Shown piece by piece: positions 24,456-36,400 of a stretch of 64,000 nucleotides of DNA. The position numbers and the translations under genes were made by a program. Each line of letters opens with the position of its first letter. Position 1 is the first letter of the stretch. This DNA comes from Aurifilum marmelostoma (Eukaryota > Ascomycota > Sordariomycetes > Diaporthales > Cryphonectriaceae), in NCBI GenBank assembly GCA_027559495.1, contig JAMXSV010000015.1, positions 186,001 to 250,000 of the forward strand. The letters are read 5' to 3'. Under the pieces are notes generated by a model. The model was not told where the DNA came from. It saw nothing but the letters and a program-made list of their open reading frames with translations, and made no database searches.

Positions 24456-26048
24456 TCAAAGCAAACCCTGTTTCTGCAGGTCATAGTAGACCTTCTCTGG
24501 CATGACATTGCCTTCAGCGTCCTCCATCTGGACGATGCTGCCCTCGTCAATCTTGTCCCTCTTCTTATCCCTTGTCCTCTTGTCCCAGAGCTTCAGCGCC
24601 TCATTAATGCCCGTGATGTCTCGAAACAAGTGGGTATCATTGATACCAAGCCGTTTCAACCCGTAGATATGTCTAGCCTCGTTGAAGTGCTTCTCAAATG
24701 CACGACGCCCCATGTAGACAAAATTGCCACAGATCTCGCAGGGGAACTCGACACCCAGACCGTGGAGACGGTACAGCCAGAATGGAATAGGCTTGCCGTC
24801 CCAGGCCAGCGGAAGTTTCAGCGGGTTATAGATCTTCTCTTCCCCGTCGTCTCCTTCGGCCTCTCTCGGCTCGTGGACTTGTGGAGGCTGCTCAGACATG
24901 CTCAGCAGGTTCTCGAGCTCCTGCTGCCGCTCCCTCTCTGTCATGCCCTGCCGTCGCTCCACATTAACCCGGGTGTCTTCCCTCTCTGTGCTCATCGCGC
25001 TGGCAAGGCGCTTCACCCTGTGCTCCCGTTCTGCAACAGCACGTTCTTTCAACCGCCGGGCAGAAGAGTTTCCACCTGCCGCTGTGTCACCCAGCCCGCC
25101 CTGCTGTCTCTGCGCAAGAGCTTCTGCCGCCTTGGTATGCTTTCGGCCGCTGAGGTGACCCTTGTAGACGTTTTGGTTCTTGAACTCCTTCTCACAAGCA
25201 TCGCACCAGACAGCATCGGGGTTGCTCAGGTTCTTCGATCCAGCGTCAGGCCCGGCTGCGGCTGCCTCGCTCTGCCAGCCCTCGACCTGGTCCTGGTCCC
25301 ATGCCTCTTCAAACTCCTTGTCAAAGGATGCAAGGACTTTGTCCACATTCTCAAGAGGTCGCGTCCGCCGCATAAACGACTCGAGATATTCCGCCACCTC
25401 GCCCACGTACTTGAAGTACTGATCTGTCAACTTGTCTGTCCTCTTCACGCCACCATATCCCGGTGCAAAGTTGTCGAAGATCTGGAGGTATTGCAGGTAG
25501 GGAAGACGCTTAACGTTTGGCAGGTTGATGTAGGACTCGTGGCACGCGTGCAGGTCGAAATATCTTCCAAAGGCCTCCTCGCCCGAGAACATGGAGTCCA
25601 CGAGGTAGGGCACAGGCTCGCCGTCGCCTCCCTTGCGCGGGCGGTACCTGGTCTCCGAGTTCTCCGCCTGCTCATTTGGGTAACGGGCATGATGCTCCCT
25701 GATCTCGTTCACCTGCTTGTAAAACTCCTCAAAGGGGGTCGCCGCTACCGATCTGGAGGACCTCTTTGGATCGGAGGCCATTAGCATCGCGATACAAAGA
25801 CAACAGCTCGGTAGACTGCTTCTGTATCTGGTCGAGGAGCTGGGATACCTCATGGTCTCGATTCAGGCGGTCTCGAATCTGGCGAGAGGGGTGCAGGTCA
25901 GCTGGATGAATGTCCTCAGCAAGGAAGGGAGTCGCGAAGAACAGATAGGCAAACAAACCTGTTTGGGCTCCTCGTCCATGCGATCCGCGATGCCCTGCTC
26001 GAGGCGCTCGAGGTCCTCGGAGATGAACCGTTGGTCCTCGAGAAGCAT
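24456..26048 (-). CDS. PRP9: Splicing factor 3A subunit 3 (SF3a60/Prp9), frame broken by one base
   Basis: Part of the SF3a complex of the U2 snRNP, needed for prespliceosome assembly. Exon 1 is 26048-25959 (MLLEDQRFISEDLERLEQ...) and exon 2 runs 25878-24456, with an 80-nt intron. After one corrected base the protein is about 503 residues. Family landmarks: the N-terminal helix, LLSLYRDANGLRSKEV, then FEEFYKQVNEIREHH; a C2H2 zinc finger WCDACEKEFKNQNVYKGH...GRKH; and a C-terminal matrin-type finger CEICGNFVYMGRRAFEKHFNEARH. The frame breaks at 25731-25743. The mRNA reads GGC GAC CCC CTT TGA, but one C fewer would give Asp-Pro-Phe-Glu-Glu as in relatives. No normal-sized intron can explain it without deleting conserved residues. 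Probably a homopolymer consensus error. Confidence 0.9.
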
Positions 26049-26484
26049 CTTGTGATCTGAAGAATCAAATGGCTCGTATAAACTTCTAGGAGGGATCAAG
26101 GTGGATGAAAACTTCGTGGAAGGTGAAGTAGGCTGTTCGTATTGGACAAAGCTTCCAAGTCGCGTGCTGCGTAGGAGGATACCGAAGAAAAGTAGCACGG
26201 GCTGAGCGTGTCAGGCCTGCTCAAGCCTCAAGAATGGCCCAGCAGATAAGATAAGCCACCTTCAGGGATCAGTGCCTCAGAGCCAAGACCAAAGCAGCAC
26301 CCCTGTCAGACTTTTTGGGGTCTTCAGAGCAGCCCCAAGCAACCTCAGAACTAATCCAGAACTCTCTCTCCCTCAGCTTCAATTGAACGACCTCCCCCAG
26401 ACCACAACAAGTGCCGTGGAAGCGCACTCCTCAATTGGGGTTCATCAAAAAGACAACATTTTTCCTCGTCTGCAAGATCTCAAC
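26049..26484. promoter_or_regulatory. Shared divergent promoter region of SF3a3 and eIF4A-III
   Basis: 436 bases separate two start codons that point away from each other. Both genes act in nuclear mRNA processing. No specific transcription factor site was identified; assignment as promoter is from position only. Confidence 0.55.
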
Positions 26485-27816
26485 ATGGCTGAAGGTGGTG
26501 GTATCGACCGCAAGGCGGATGAGAGGATGGAATTCAACACCTCCAAGGAGGTTACCGTCCATCCTACCTTCGAGTCTATGTCGCTGAAGGGTGAGATTGC
26601 ACCTCTTTTGATTGTGGTGCTGAGGTGAATGCGCAATGCTAAATAGCCGTTTCAACCTAGAGAGCCTTCTCCGTGGGATCTATGCGTATGGATACGAGTC
26701 CCCTTCAGCCGTCCAGTCCCGCGCCATCGTCCAGGTCTGCAAGGGCCGCGACACCATCGCCCAGGCCCAGTCCGGTACGGGTAAGACAGCGACCTTCTCT
26801 ATCAGCATGCTCCAGGTCATCGATACCGCCGTTCGCGAGACACAGGCGCTCGTGCTTTCCCCGACCCGCGAGCTCGCGACACAGATCCAGAGCGTTGTCA
26901 TGGCGCTGGGCGACTACATGAACGTGCAGTGCCACGCCTGCATCGGAGGAACAAACGTGGGCGAGGACATCCGAAAGCTGGACTACGGCCAGCACATCGT
27001 CTCTGGAACACCCGGTCGTGTGGCTGATATGATCCGTCGCCGACATCTGCGCACGCGCCATATCAAGATGCTCGTTCTCGACGAGGCAGACGAGCTGCTC
27101 AACCAGGGCTTCAGAGAGCAGATCTACGACGTGTATCGCTATCTCCCTCCCGCGACGCAGGTCGTGGTCGTCTCCGCCACACTTCCTTACGATGTGCTCG
27201 ACATGACGACCAAGTTCATGACCGACCCGGTGCGCATCCTTGTCAAGCGTGACGAGCTGACACTGGAAGGCCTCAAGCAATATTTCATCGCTGTCGAGAA
27301 GGAGGAGTGGAAGTTTGATACGCTTTGCGATCTCTACGATACCCTTACCATCACGCAGGCCGTCATCTTTTGCAACACGAGGCGCAAGGTCGACTGGCTG
27401 ACCGATAAGATGCGCGAGGCCAACTTCACGGTCAGCAGCATGCACGGCGATATGCCGCAGAAGGAGCGAGACAGCATCATGCAGGACTTCAGACAGGGCA
27501 ACAGCCGGGTACTCATCTCGACTGATGTCTGGGCTCGTGGAATCGATGTCCAGCAGGTCAGTCTAGTCATCAACTACGACCTGCCCAGCAACCGTGAGAA
27601 TTACATCCACCGCATCGGTCGTTCGGGCAGATTTGGTCGCAAGGGTGTTGCCATCAACTTTGTGACCAGCGAGGATGTGCGCATCTTGAGAGATATCGAA
27701 TGTGAGTACTATTGAACAAGAAATATATCATGTGGATTGCTACTAACAACGATGCAGTGTACTATTCTACCCAGATCGACGAGATGCCTATGAACGTGGC
27801 GGATCTGATTTCTTGA
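26485..27816 (+). CDS. FAL1: DEAD-box RNA helicase eIF4A-III / Fal1
   Basis: ATP-dependent RNA helicase. Relatives act in 18S rRNA maturation (yeast Fal1) and as the core of the exon junction complex (eIF4A3). Exons 26485-26590, 26661-27701 and 27758-27816 give 401 residues, the usual family length. Introns are 70 nt and 56 nt; the second has a perfect TACTAAC branch site at 27741. Motifs in order: AQSGTGKT (Walker A), PTREL, GG, TPGR, LDEADELL, SATLP, FCNTRRKVDWL, STDVWARGIDV and HRIGRSGRFG. The ending MPMNVADLI is typical of the eIF4A3 group. Exon 3 codes only 19 residues. Divergent from the SF3a3 gene with a 436-base spacer. Confidence 0.96.
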
Positions 27817-28829
27817 GACGGCAGCTGATGCGGCATCGATGAGCTGGTGAATTCATACAACATCGACCGTGCGTCCTGATATAAGTCGAGCTGGATGGAG
27901 TGCCGTTCGAAAACCCGGCCAGCACCGCAGGCGTATACACAAAAAACCCGGCGCCAAGAATGTGAGGTTGCTGATGGTAACATGGGAGGAAAGGGCATCT
28001 TGCCCGCAAAGTGAGTTTGACCTTCTGGGCATACGATAAGAGGATCGTTCGAGGCTGACAAGACGATCCCTCAAGACACCAGAAATTGACAGTCAGCCAA
28101 AAGAAGAGGCCCACTGGCTATGAATATTACGAGTTCCAATTTTGATTGGCTTAATGAACTTCAAAATTTCCGATGTGAACAGGAGGTTGTGCTGTCTCTT
28201 CCTCCCTCCTCCCAACCTCTTCTCTGCATTATGTGTTAAATATATGTTAAATGATCCCGTGACGCCGTTGCCCAATGCCTTGCCCCCCTCCTTGCTGCCA
28301 CATGACACCACTACTTTCACGAAGCTGATCTCCTCCTCAGCCTTGGCCATCATCACCTATGTGGCACGGTGATGATTGATGCTCTGTCGGCACCTCGGCC
28401 TTTCCAGCTCCGCCACGGCTCATCGTCGTTCGATATGCTGCTAAATATGCATGCATATATACACACATATCTCTGTATTCCCGACGGGCGGGATAATCGA
28501 ACGGATAGACAACTCCACCAGATGCAGCTGCGGGGTGGCCCTTGGCATATTTAGGTCCGTTTTGTTTTCACCCTGACTGGTACAGGGAGGATCTGTCATG
28601 GTAAGCCAAGAACCCGCCGCAGTCCGCTTGGAGCAAAACAAAAGTCAGCGCATACGGGCTCGTTATTCGGTATTGCTGCTCCCGTGTCGAGTGCCGCCGG
28701 CCGTCCTTTTTTGAGTTGTTCAGGGCTTTCCATCCCCTTTCCGGTTCGGTTGCACTAATCAATGATGATTTGCGTTACCCTGTATTGATGGTTGTGTGTG
28801 TATTTGGGTTGTGATTATTGTCCCATCTT
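27817..28829. other. Convergent intergenic region
   Basis: Lies between the 3' ends of eIF4A-III (plus) and the rhodopsin-domain gene (minus). No gene or RNA was recognised. Confidence 0.55.
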
Positions 28830-30406
28830 TCATCCCGGGGAACTCGGTGTAAAACTGGGCGCGACACTCGGCCTCCTCATGGTCCGCGGTGAACTAGGCG
28901 CGGCACTCGGCCTACGCATGGTGACAGGCGAAGGGGGCGGCACGATGCTCGGCCTCCGTATGGTGCCAGGAGAGCTAGGTGCACAGCTAGGCCTGCGCGC
29001 CCACCGCTGGGCCTCGAGCGGGCCCTCGTCGATCTCGTGCTCGATGGGCGTGGAAATGCTGGAGCTCGAGTGGTGGCTGCGGCGCGGCATGTCGGGCACG
29101 GGCAGCAGGAAGACAGACGCGGGCAGGGGCGGCAGCTGCAGCCCTGCCTCCATGAGACCTGGCAGGTTCTCGCTGCCGGCCTCGGACTCATTGAGGGTGC
29201 GCAGGGAGCGATCGAGGCGGGCTAGCTGGGCCGTGAACCACGACTGCTTCTTGACGATGGTGGTGTTGGGCCGCGAGGGCTTTGAGCCGATGGTTGGCGG
29301 GTTGATGGTGTTTTGGAAGCCCGGGTTGCCGAAGCCCAGGGGGTCCTGGGTGCTCTCGCCGCGCCGCGTCGTGGACCCTGGTACCATGCGCCGGAGGAGG
29401 GGCTTCATGGTCATGACGCACGCACAGACGATGCCCGTATTGGCCTCGATCATGGACCAGTAATCGATGGTCGCGCTGTCGAAGGTGTAGTCTACGTCGT
29501 GTCGCGTGGAGGTGAGCTCTGTCAGGCGAATGATAGAGACGACGCAGATGCTGAGAGATCTGGTGTTAGATGGCAGTGTGACCGAAAAGAGAGAGAAAAA
29601 AAAGGAAGAAAAAAAAAAAAGAGGAAGAAGAAAAGAGTCAGATCACTCACAAAAATCCAAATGAGAACAACATGAGCAGCATGACCCTCTGATCCTTAGG
29701 AGCCTTCATGGACCAGATCACGGGGAGTGGTAGTAAAAAGGTGAAAAAGTCCATCCCCAGCTGGATCCCCAGGACGGCGTAGTATGCCTGTATGGAGTGG
29801 CAATACGCATCTTTTATGCTCGCGTCCCAATATGCCTGGAGCGGTATGCATGATGTGCAGATGAGGCCGATGCCGGTGATGCTCGTGAGGACGACCATGA
29901 CCAGGAGCCATTTCAGGGTTTTCTGTACCCAGGTATGGGTCAACGTCCTCATGTAGAGCAACAGGATGGAGACCTTTGTCACAAAGACCGTTATGGCAAA
30001 CCACAGCGAGGCAAACCAATACGTCTGGTACGTCTTGTCAGCCTCTCCGTCTCGGCTGCTTCTCGTCAACCATGACAAGATGCAGAAGATCACATCTCCG
30101 CGGGATCAAACTCACCTCAGTCACCGTTTGCAGCTCAGCCGCCGAGAGGGCCGCCGCGTGCAGGCCTAGGCCAAAATGCGCATCCAGGATATAACTAGCA
30201 GAATGTCCAGCCGAGAACGCCAGCGCCAACAGGATAACCCAGTCCTCCCAGCCGAGCACGTGTAGGAGATGACCCCTCAAGTAGAACCGCATCACGACGA
30301 ATATCGCCGCTATCGCCCAGCTCGCCGCGGCACAAGCCACGATATTCTTCTGCAAGGATGCATCGAGGTCGACAGACGAGCCCGTGCTGGTGCCATTGCT
30401 GGACAT
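28830..30406 (-). CDS. Fungal rhodopsin-domain (PTH11-related) 7TM membrane protein
   Basis: Three exons (30406-30116, 30042-29651, about 29550-28830) give roughly 467 residues. The first intron is GTGAGT...GAGAG (73 nt). The second is GTGAGT with acceptor at CAG 29551, or nine bases earlier. Seven hydrophobic helices are visible, with family landmarks: WAIAAIFVVMRFYLR, GWEDWVILLAL, YWFASLWFAITVFVTKVSILLLY, a Cys-containing extracellular loop near LICTSCIPLQAYW and MKAPKDQRVMLL before helix 6. The C-terminal half (about 200 residues) is a cytoplasmic Ser/Pro tail ending in tandem TMRRPS repeats. Members of this family are orphan GPCR-like proteins, one of which (Pth11) senses host surfaces. 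No CFEM domain is present here. Ligand unknown. Confidence 0.88.
28869..28996 (-). repeat. Degenerate tandem repeat, 39-42 nt units, in the receptor tail
   Basis: About three diverged units, each beginning GGCCT and containing CATGGT or TATGGT on the plus strand. They encode the repeated S-P-x-T-[IM]-R-R-P-S peptide of the rhodopsin-domain protein. Unit length stays a multiple of three. Confidence 0.75.
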
Positions 30407-33400
30407 GGCTCGGGCCTCCGTCCGGCACGTGTTGGTAATTTGTTCCTTCTTCCCCCCAGGCTCCTCCGTTCTGGCTCCGACGACCTATTAAGACGGCACC
30501 ATGGTATTCCCGATCGTTCTGGCCCGGCAGCACGCTTCACGGTGTCGAACGAACGCTCCGCGTGTCGGGCCTTGTCTATGGTTCGTTCGTACACGATTCG
30601 TACACGATGCTGGTCCCAGGAAGTGGGGGTCGTGGGAAGGGGCACCAGTCCTGAGTCTGGGGTATGGTTGTTGATTATTATTAGCAAGGAGGCCGATGTA
30701 AGTTGGTTCTTGGAAAGTTGATGGTGGGATGAGCAGAGAGGAGGGGAAAGGCCGAAAAAAAAACCACCGCAAACAAACAGAAAGCATGGGAAAGAGAACA
30801 AGGGGAGAGGGGGGAAAAAGACAAAACCGAAAACCTTCTTACGAAGTCAATGTCAAGATTTCTCGTTTCACAGCGCAGACCCTCGCATCCCAATCATTTT
30901 CTTCATTCTCTAAACCGGCGGTAAGACACCGCCACCATCCATTTAGACTGGGACGCAGAGCACAGCAGACAGCGTCGGCCATGGGTATGTGCTCAGCACC
31001 AGTCGGTGAGTAGGCACGTGCAGATATGGACCCGCGAGGGAGGGACTCCGAGTGGTTGACTACAACATCGCGATGTTGGCGGATTCGCACTGCAGCGCAA
31101 CCACGTACGAACCCACACCCCCCGGTTTTTTCTGAAGTCTGGGGTCCACCACCCACCACCGCCTGAGGGGTCCCGACGTGAGTATCGGCGCGCAGAGGGG
31201 AACTGACAGGACGAGCAGAACATGGACTAAGGGGGGATCGGGTGTTCCTTCGGTCATTTGCACTTATCCCCTTGAGTCTCTGTGTTGACAATGATCATGG
31301 TGGATCTACGGTAGTAACTGGCTGTGAGAATCGATATTGGGGTCATGATGGCGGGGAACTGTATCATATCTCCTTGTTTGTGTAGCGATAGAGTTCTCAA
31401 TGGTCGACCTCGGCAGTCCAAAAGAGTCACCCCGGAGGTCTGGGTGAGACCTGCATCTCAGGGACGTGGCTCGAGTGGCTCGCTAACTCTCGTCTGAGAA
31501 TTACCGACATGGTGAACCACTCAGACAGGGGTGGTCGTTGTGAAGCCCAAGTCCTGAAGAGCATCACGTATCATTGTGTGCCGGACGAGAGGTCTCTAGA
31601 GGCCCAGAGACCTTGTCGCCACTCGTGAACGGCGCTTCTGGTCAGAGCTTGATCTTCCTTTGGGCCTGGGTGGCCACGTCGAAGGGGACAAATTTCTGGG
31701 CCGCGGCCTGGTACGTCTTATGTGTGCGTCCTCATTGGACTGTTGGCGTGTCCAATGAGGCGCCTGAGAGGCCTCCTGGACGTGATGAAACAGTAAGGAA
31801 CTCCGTGGCATGCAAGAGCCTTCCACCGCGCTGCATAACCTCCCCAGTCATGATTTCGTCTTCTGAGTCGAGGACGCCAGTCAACGCGCATGCCGAGCAG
31901 ACAGAAGCGATCTGTCAGAAACGTCAAATGCCAACAAGGCCATGCCATCTCATGATGCTCCAGGGGACTGCAGTGAGTTGGCCTGTCACGAGTGGGGCCG
32001 ATGCAAGAATCTGCCGCCACCCTCGACTGTGGGTCTTTTTTTTTTTTTTCTTCTTTCTTTTGTTCTTCTTCAGTCGAGGACAGATGATCCGCATACGAGA
32101 TCTCCATCGAACCACTGCCTGCGTTGTACGACAGGTATGCCTGGTTATTGAGAAATGGTCGATTCCCATGTGAAAGAAAGGGGGCTCGAAGTATACAGGC
32201 GGACGACGGCCAGACCGCCAGAACCAGCAGCTTAGGTACACAAGCGTGCAACGAGAGCGTGAGGAGCTTGGGTTGTTCTTTAACACCAGTTGGCATCCTA
32301 CATAGTAGATGGGACGTAACAGTAGCAGCGGGGACTATCCAGTTCTGGCCCAAGATGATGGAGGAATATGCTGATTGAAGCGCCCAATTTCGCATTTCTG
32401 AGAACATGAAGAGTACGAGGCAGGTTGCCATTTATTTTGCGTCCGCTACCTTGAGAACAAGCGGGGTCGCGTGTAAAAAGTCTGCTCAGGGGGACCTATA
32501 AGCAAGTTCGTGGTCAGGCAGTGCATGTCTGATATAATCTCGACCGTGAAGACGCCAATCTCGTCAGCGCGCTCGCAATTGCGTGGAGAGAAGTCACAAT
32601 GTGATGAAGTGCTCGCCTGGAACGTTGGTCGTTCCAATAATTTGGGTTACTGGTGTACCAAACCATTGGCGCAAGACCCTGAATACTGGCGCTGTCCGTG
32701 TCCAGCAGAATCGTGTGAGGGGACCTTGACGCTGATTTAATGCCCCTGGCGGGTTGTCTGTTGTCATTCGTGGGATATATACCGGTGACCCGTCGAGCAA
32801 GGAGGTTTTTGGGCTTTGCCTCGATGAGGCAAACAGTCTGACGAAGAAAAGAAAAAAAAACGCTTCCCTCGGCCCAGCAAGCCGAGCACATATATGCTAC
32901 TATGCATTAGTACCGCGATCCGGGCAGAACAGCACAACCAGATGGTCAAGCGTACGTAAGAGTTCTGGCGGCATTAACAAAAAAAAAAAAAAAAAAAAGG
33001 ACCTCAGCATTCATTTCGGAAGACGTGTCGGTGACAGCAACGGCCCAACATCACTGAAGCCATCCGTCATCATCCCTGCATCCACGCGAGAGCAGAGTGA
33101 GATTACCACGTGGACAGGGAGATTTGTTCACTTAGCTGGTGCGTCAAATCTTTCAAACGAGATGAAGAGCGCCCCCGGAGTCTCGGTCAAGGTCGATAAG
33201 GTGCAGTCACACCACAGCTTTGTCTGGACCTCCTTGTGATGAGGCCGTGTTCCCCGCCGCCGTGTGGGTAGCTGTCAGGAGCTGTCAGAAGTTGGGAAAC
33301 ACCTCCCCCCCCCCCTCTTTCCAAGCAGGACGGAATTTTCATCCTCCCTCGACCCTGCCCTGCATATAATTACTGTAAGGTACGGTGAACTTCGCCCACG

Positions 33401-36400
33401 CTCGGTCAGGTGCATGGTGTATCTTCTCTGACCGAGCCGGAGATTGGTGAAAGGGGTGCACAGCGATAGCGGACACGTGTGGGAGGTGGAACTAGGGTGG
33501 ACAGGCTAGGAGGGCAGGTTCCCACCTTGTAACACGCCGAGGCCGTTGAAACAAGACGCAAGCTGGAAAGCCAAGATGAGTTCCGAACGAGACCAGGTTG
33601 TGAACGCCGACCTCTGCGGGAAATGGGTTCATAAAGTTAGTCGTGATAGCATGTGGATGCTTTCGATGGTGAAATACGCATGCCACGCCACCAAACCAAA
33701 CTGACCCAGTACTGTGGTAGTACTTAACCCTCTTCGAAGCAAGCGAGACAGGGATACTCCATTCCTGATACTCCTTCGCTTCCTATTGATTTTGCTGCGT
33801 TATGGTCTGGATTGTTTGTGTTCTTTTTGCGGCCCAATGAATCTCGAGCCGAGTGTCACAACGGGTCTGGTGATGTGATCTGCGGTGATTCGTATGTGAC
33901 TGATTAGAGGCCAAAGCTACATTGCGGTACCTAAACAGCCAAGTGCTGATGCTGGTACGAAATAGCTAGCTGAATCGCAGGAACGGATCGCGCTGCCGAG
34001 TTCCACGAGATTGCGGTTGTGTGACTTGCAAATCAGGCTTTTATGACAGGTCGTGTTGGCCAGCTGAAAGTGGTGGTCTCAGCCAATGTCAGCCAGAGCA
34101 GAAATGACAGTGGATGGAGACGGAGACGGCGGGAGTTCGTATGATCTTTGCCACCGAAGCTTGTGCGAGGGCCGCCCTCGGTAGTCGTTGGGGAATTGTC
34201 TAGAACGAAGAATTATGAGGCAGGAGTATGCAACACTATTTTCTCTCTGCAACCCTGACTGAACCCGTCGTCGATCTGTATCAGCGACAGGCGGTAATAT
34301 GATATATTACGCTAGATTAGGTTACCGTCGCAACGGTAACTCCTCCTGCACGGGTTGGGGGTTGGGGGGTGAGGAAGGGGGGGGGGGGCGTGTCTCTGTC
34401 TGTGTTGGGTTTTGCTTGCCGTTCCTAGCATGTATAGACCAGACCAGACCCAGATCCTTGAGGTGGAAGGGATCATAACCATGATAGCCAACCTGAGCTC
34501 CTGTCGGCCCAGATCACCCCACCTTCTTCGAAGGCCAGCAAACTGCTTCTGGTAAGTGACAGGAGAACATCAGCAGGATGGGTTGCAGGGGGGTTGTCTA
34601 CGGTACCTTGCATACTGGGCGCATGAGATCCTTGTTCGCCCATGGCACAGCAAGGAGTACTTTCGTCGGTCGATGTCACCATGGAAAGCATGGCACGGCC
34701 CAAGCACACCAGGGAGGGGGGGGTGGGTGTGGCACTGTACAGGACCGAACAGGACTGGAGCCTTGGTACCGTTATTTCGGCCGCAGACCCCATGGTCACG
34801 GGCTTCCTCGATGTCACGCAAGACGCTTCTGGAGAAGCAGGCGACTGTTACACGGCATATGGCTGAAGGAAGAAGACCGTTGACGCCGCAGGCGTGCAAG
34901 CTGACGCCTGACGAGCGACATCTGAGGCGCAGAACAGGCCACACAGGGTGTAGCGCCATGGTTGAACGCGCAGTACATTACACGCGCGCGTGTCCTCGCC
35001 TCTCGCTCTCGACAGCCGAGCATCCCGCGCACGGGGTCAGGCCGAAGGCAGAAGGTAAAATAAGCCCTAAGTCTTCGGGCCGTTCTGCGGGTAATGTGCT
35101 TATAGTACGTGAGGATGCGTGTGCGTTTGTGCTTGCGTTCCTTCAGAGGTCCGGACCATTCTTTTGGAGGCGCGAACAGGTCAGGATGCGTTAACGCATT
35201 GGCCAAAATTGAGCTTCTCGAGCCCAATCTCCGGAGAGCTCGGTCTGAGGTCCCCGAGAGGCTTGTTCAATCAACCCCCCCTCCCCCGGGCCCCTTTCGC
35301 TGGGACCCTACTGGGCGACACGCGAAATGACACGAGCCTTCTCGAAGCCTCAAGAGAAGTTCAGGTGGTGTCGACAAGGCAGGCAGCAGGGCTGGCCCAG
35401 CAAACCTCAACAGCCGGCGGGACCTAGTCGGGAGGAGACGGGACCCAGTGGGGTGGGCACCTTCAAGGACTGGAATTCGAGGCGAGGCGAGGGGGAGAAT
35501 CGAGCCGGTCGTGGGATTTCGGTTCAACTCTGGGGGCCATCATTTTATGAAAAGGACAAGGTGCACCGACACACCCCACCTGGTTGCAGCTCTGAAACCA
35601 ACTGGTGACCCAGACGGTGATCGTCAGCCACTCTGCCCTGCGAAGGTCTCTCTCCCGATTCAGTGCTGGTCTTTTGTCCTGCTGTAAGTACTCGTAGTGG
35701 TAAACAGTGGAGGTCTGAACATGTCGGATGTTGAGGAGCGATTCTCGCCTGTTCTTTTGTCACTGCAGATCAGAGGCCGAGCGCAAGAGGTCAGAGGACC
35801 AGCGGGCCAGACGATAGGACGAGGAGGAAGACGGAAGGAGGAGCCATCATCGCAGAGCTGCCAAAGACATGAGTCGCGCCTCCCCCAGCTTGGACATTAC
35901 TTATTGGGAAAGAAGGGGTCATGACTAGTCTCTTGCTGGGCATGTCATGTCATCTCATCTCATCGCTCGCGATCGTGATCGCACATGGCACACAGACGAT
36001 GATGGATGGTAGTCAATTGTGAGGTGTGATCAACGAGACTGTGAGACAGATGAAGGGTTTGCCTCGGAATTGATGCGTATAGAGGAATGATGGCCGCACT
36101 TGGTGGGAACTTGTTTGAAATTTCTCTGGGGGGGCCACAAAACAACCAAGAGAGGGGATGGAAGGGGCCGGGGGGGGGGGGGGGAGAAAGTACGTACTAC
36201 AGTAGGCACACTGGGACATGATGATGATGGTGGTGGTAGTGGTGATACTGTGGTACATGCTACGGTAGCAATCTGACTGCGCTGCCCAGGTATCCATCTT
36301 CAGGGCCTACTATGGTAATGAGGTGCTATGAGTATTTCAAATAGCCCACTACTGGTAATATTGGTGCCAGGCGCTATACTTCCGGGTTGATTCTATCACT

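Noticed and set aside
24411..25784. 457-codon plus-strand frame opposite SF3a3
   Set aside because: The minus strand encodes a known conserved protein; this is its complement.
32038..32998. Poly-T and poly-A tracts considered as retroposon tails
   Set aside because: No target-site duplication or coding remnant next to either tract.
34556..35194. 212-codon plus-strand frame in the gene-poor region
   Set aside because: Begins GTG, Arg/His/Trp-rich without hydrophobic core or motifs, and overlapped by similar-length frames on the other strand.
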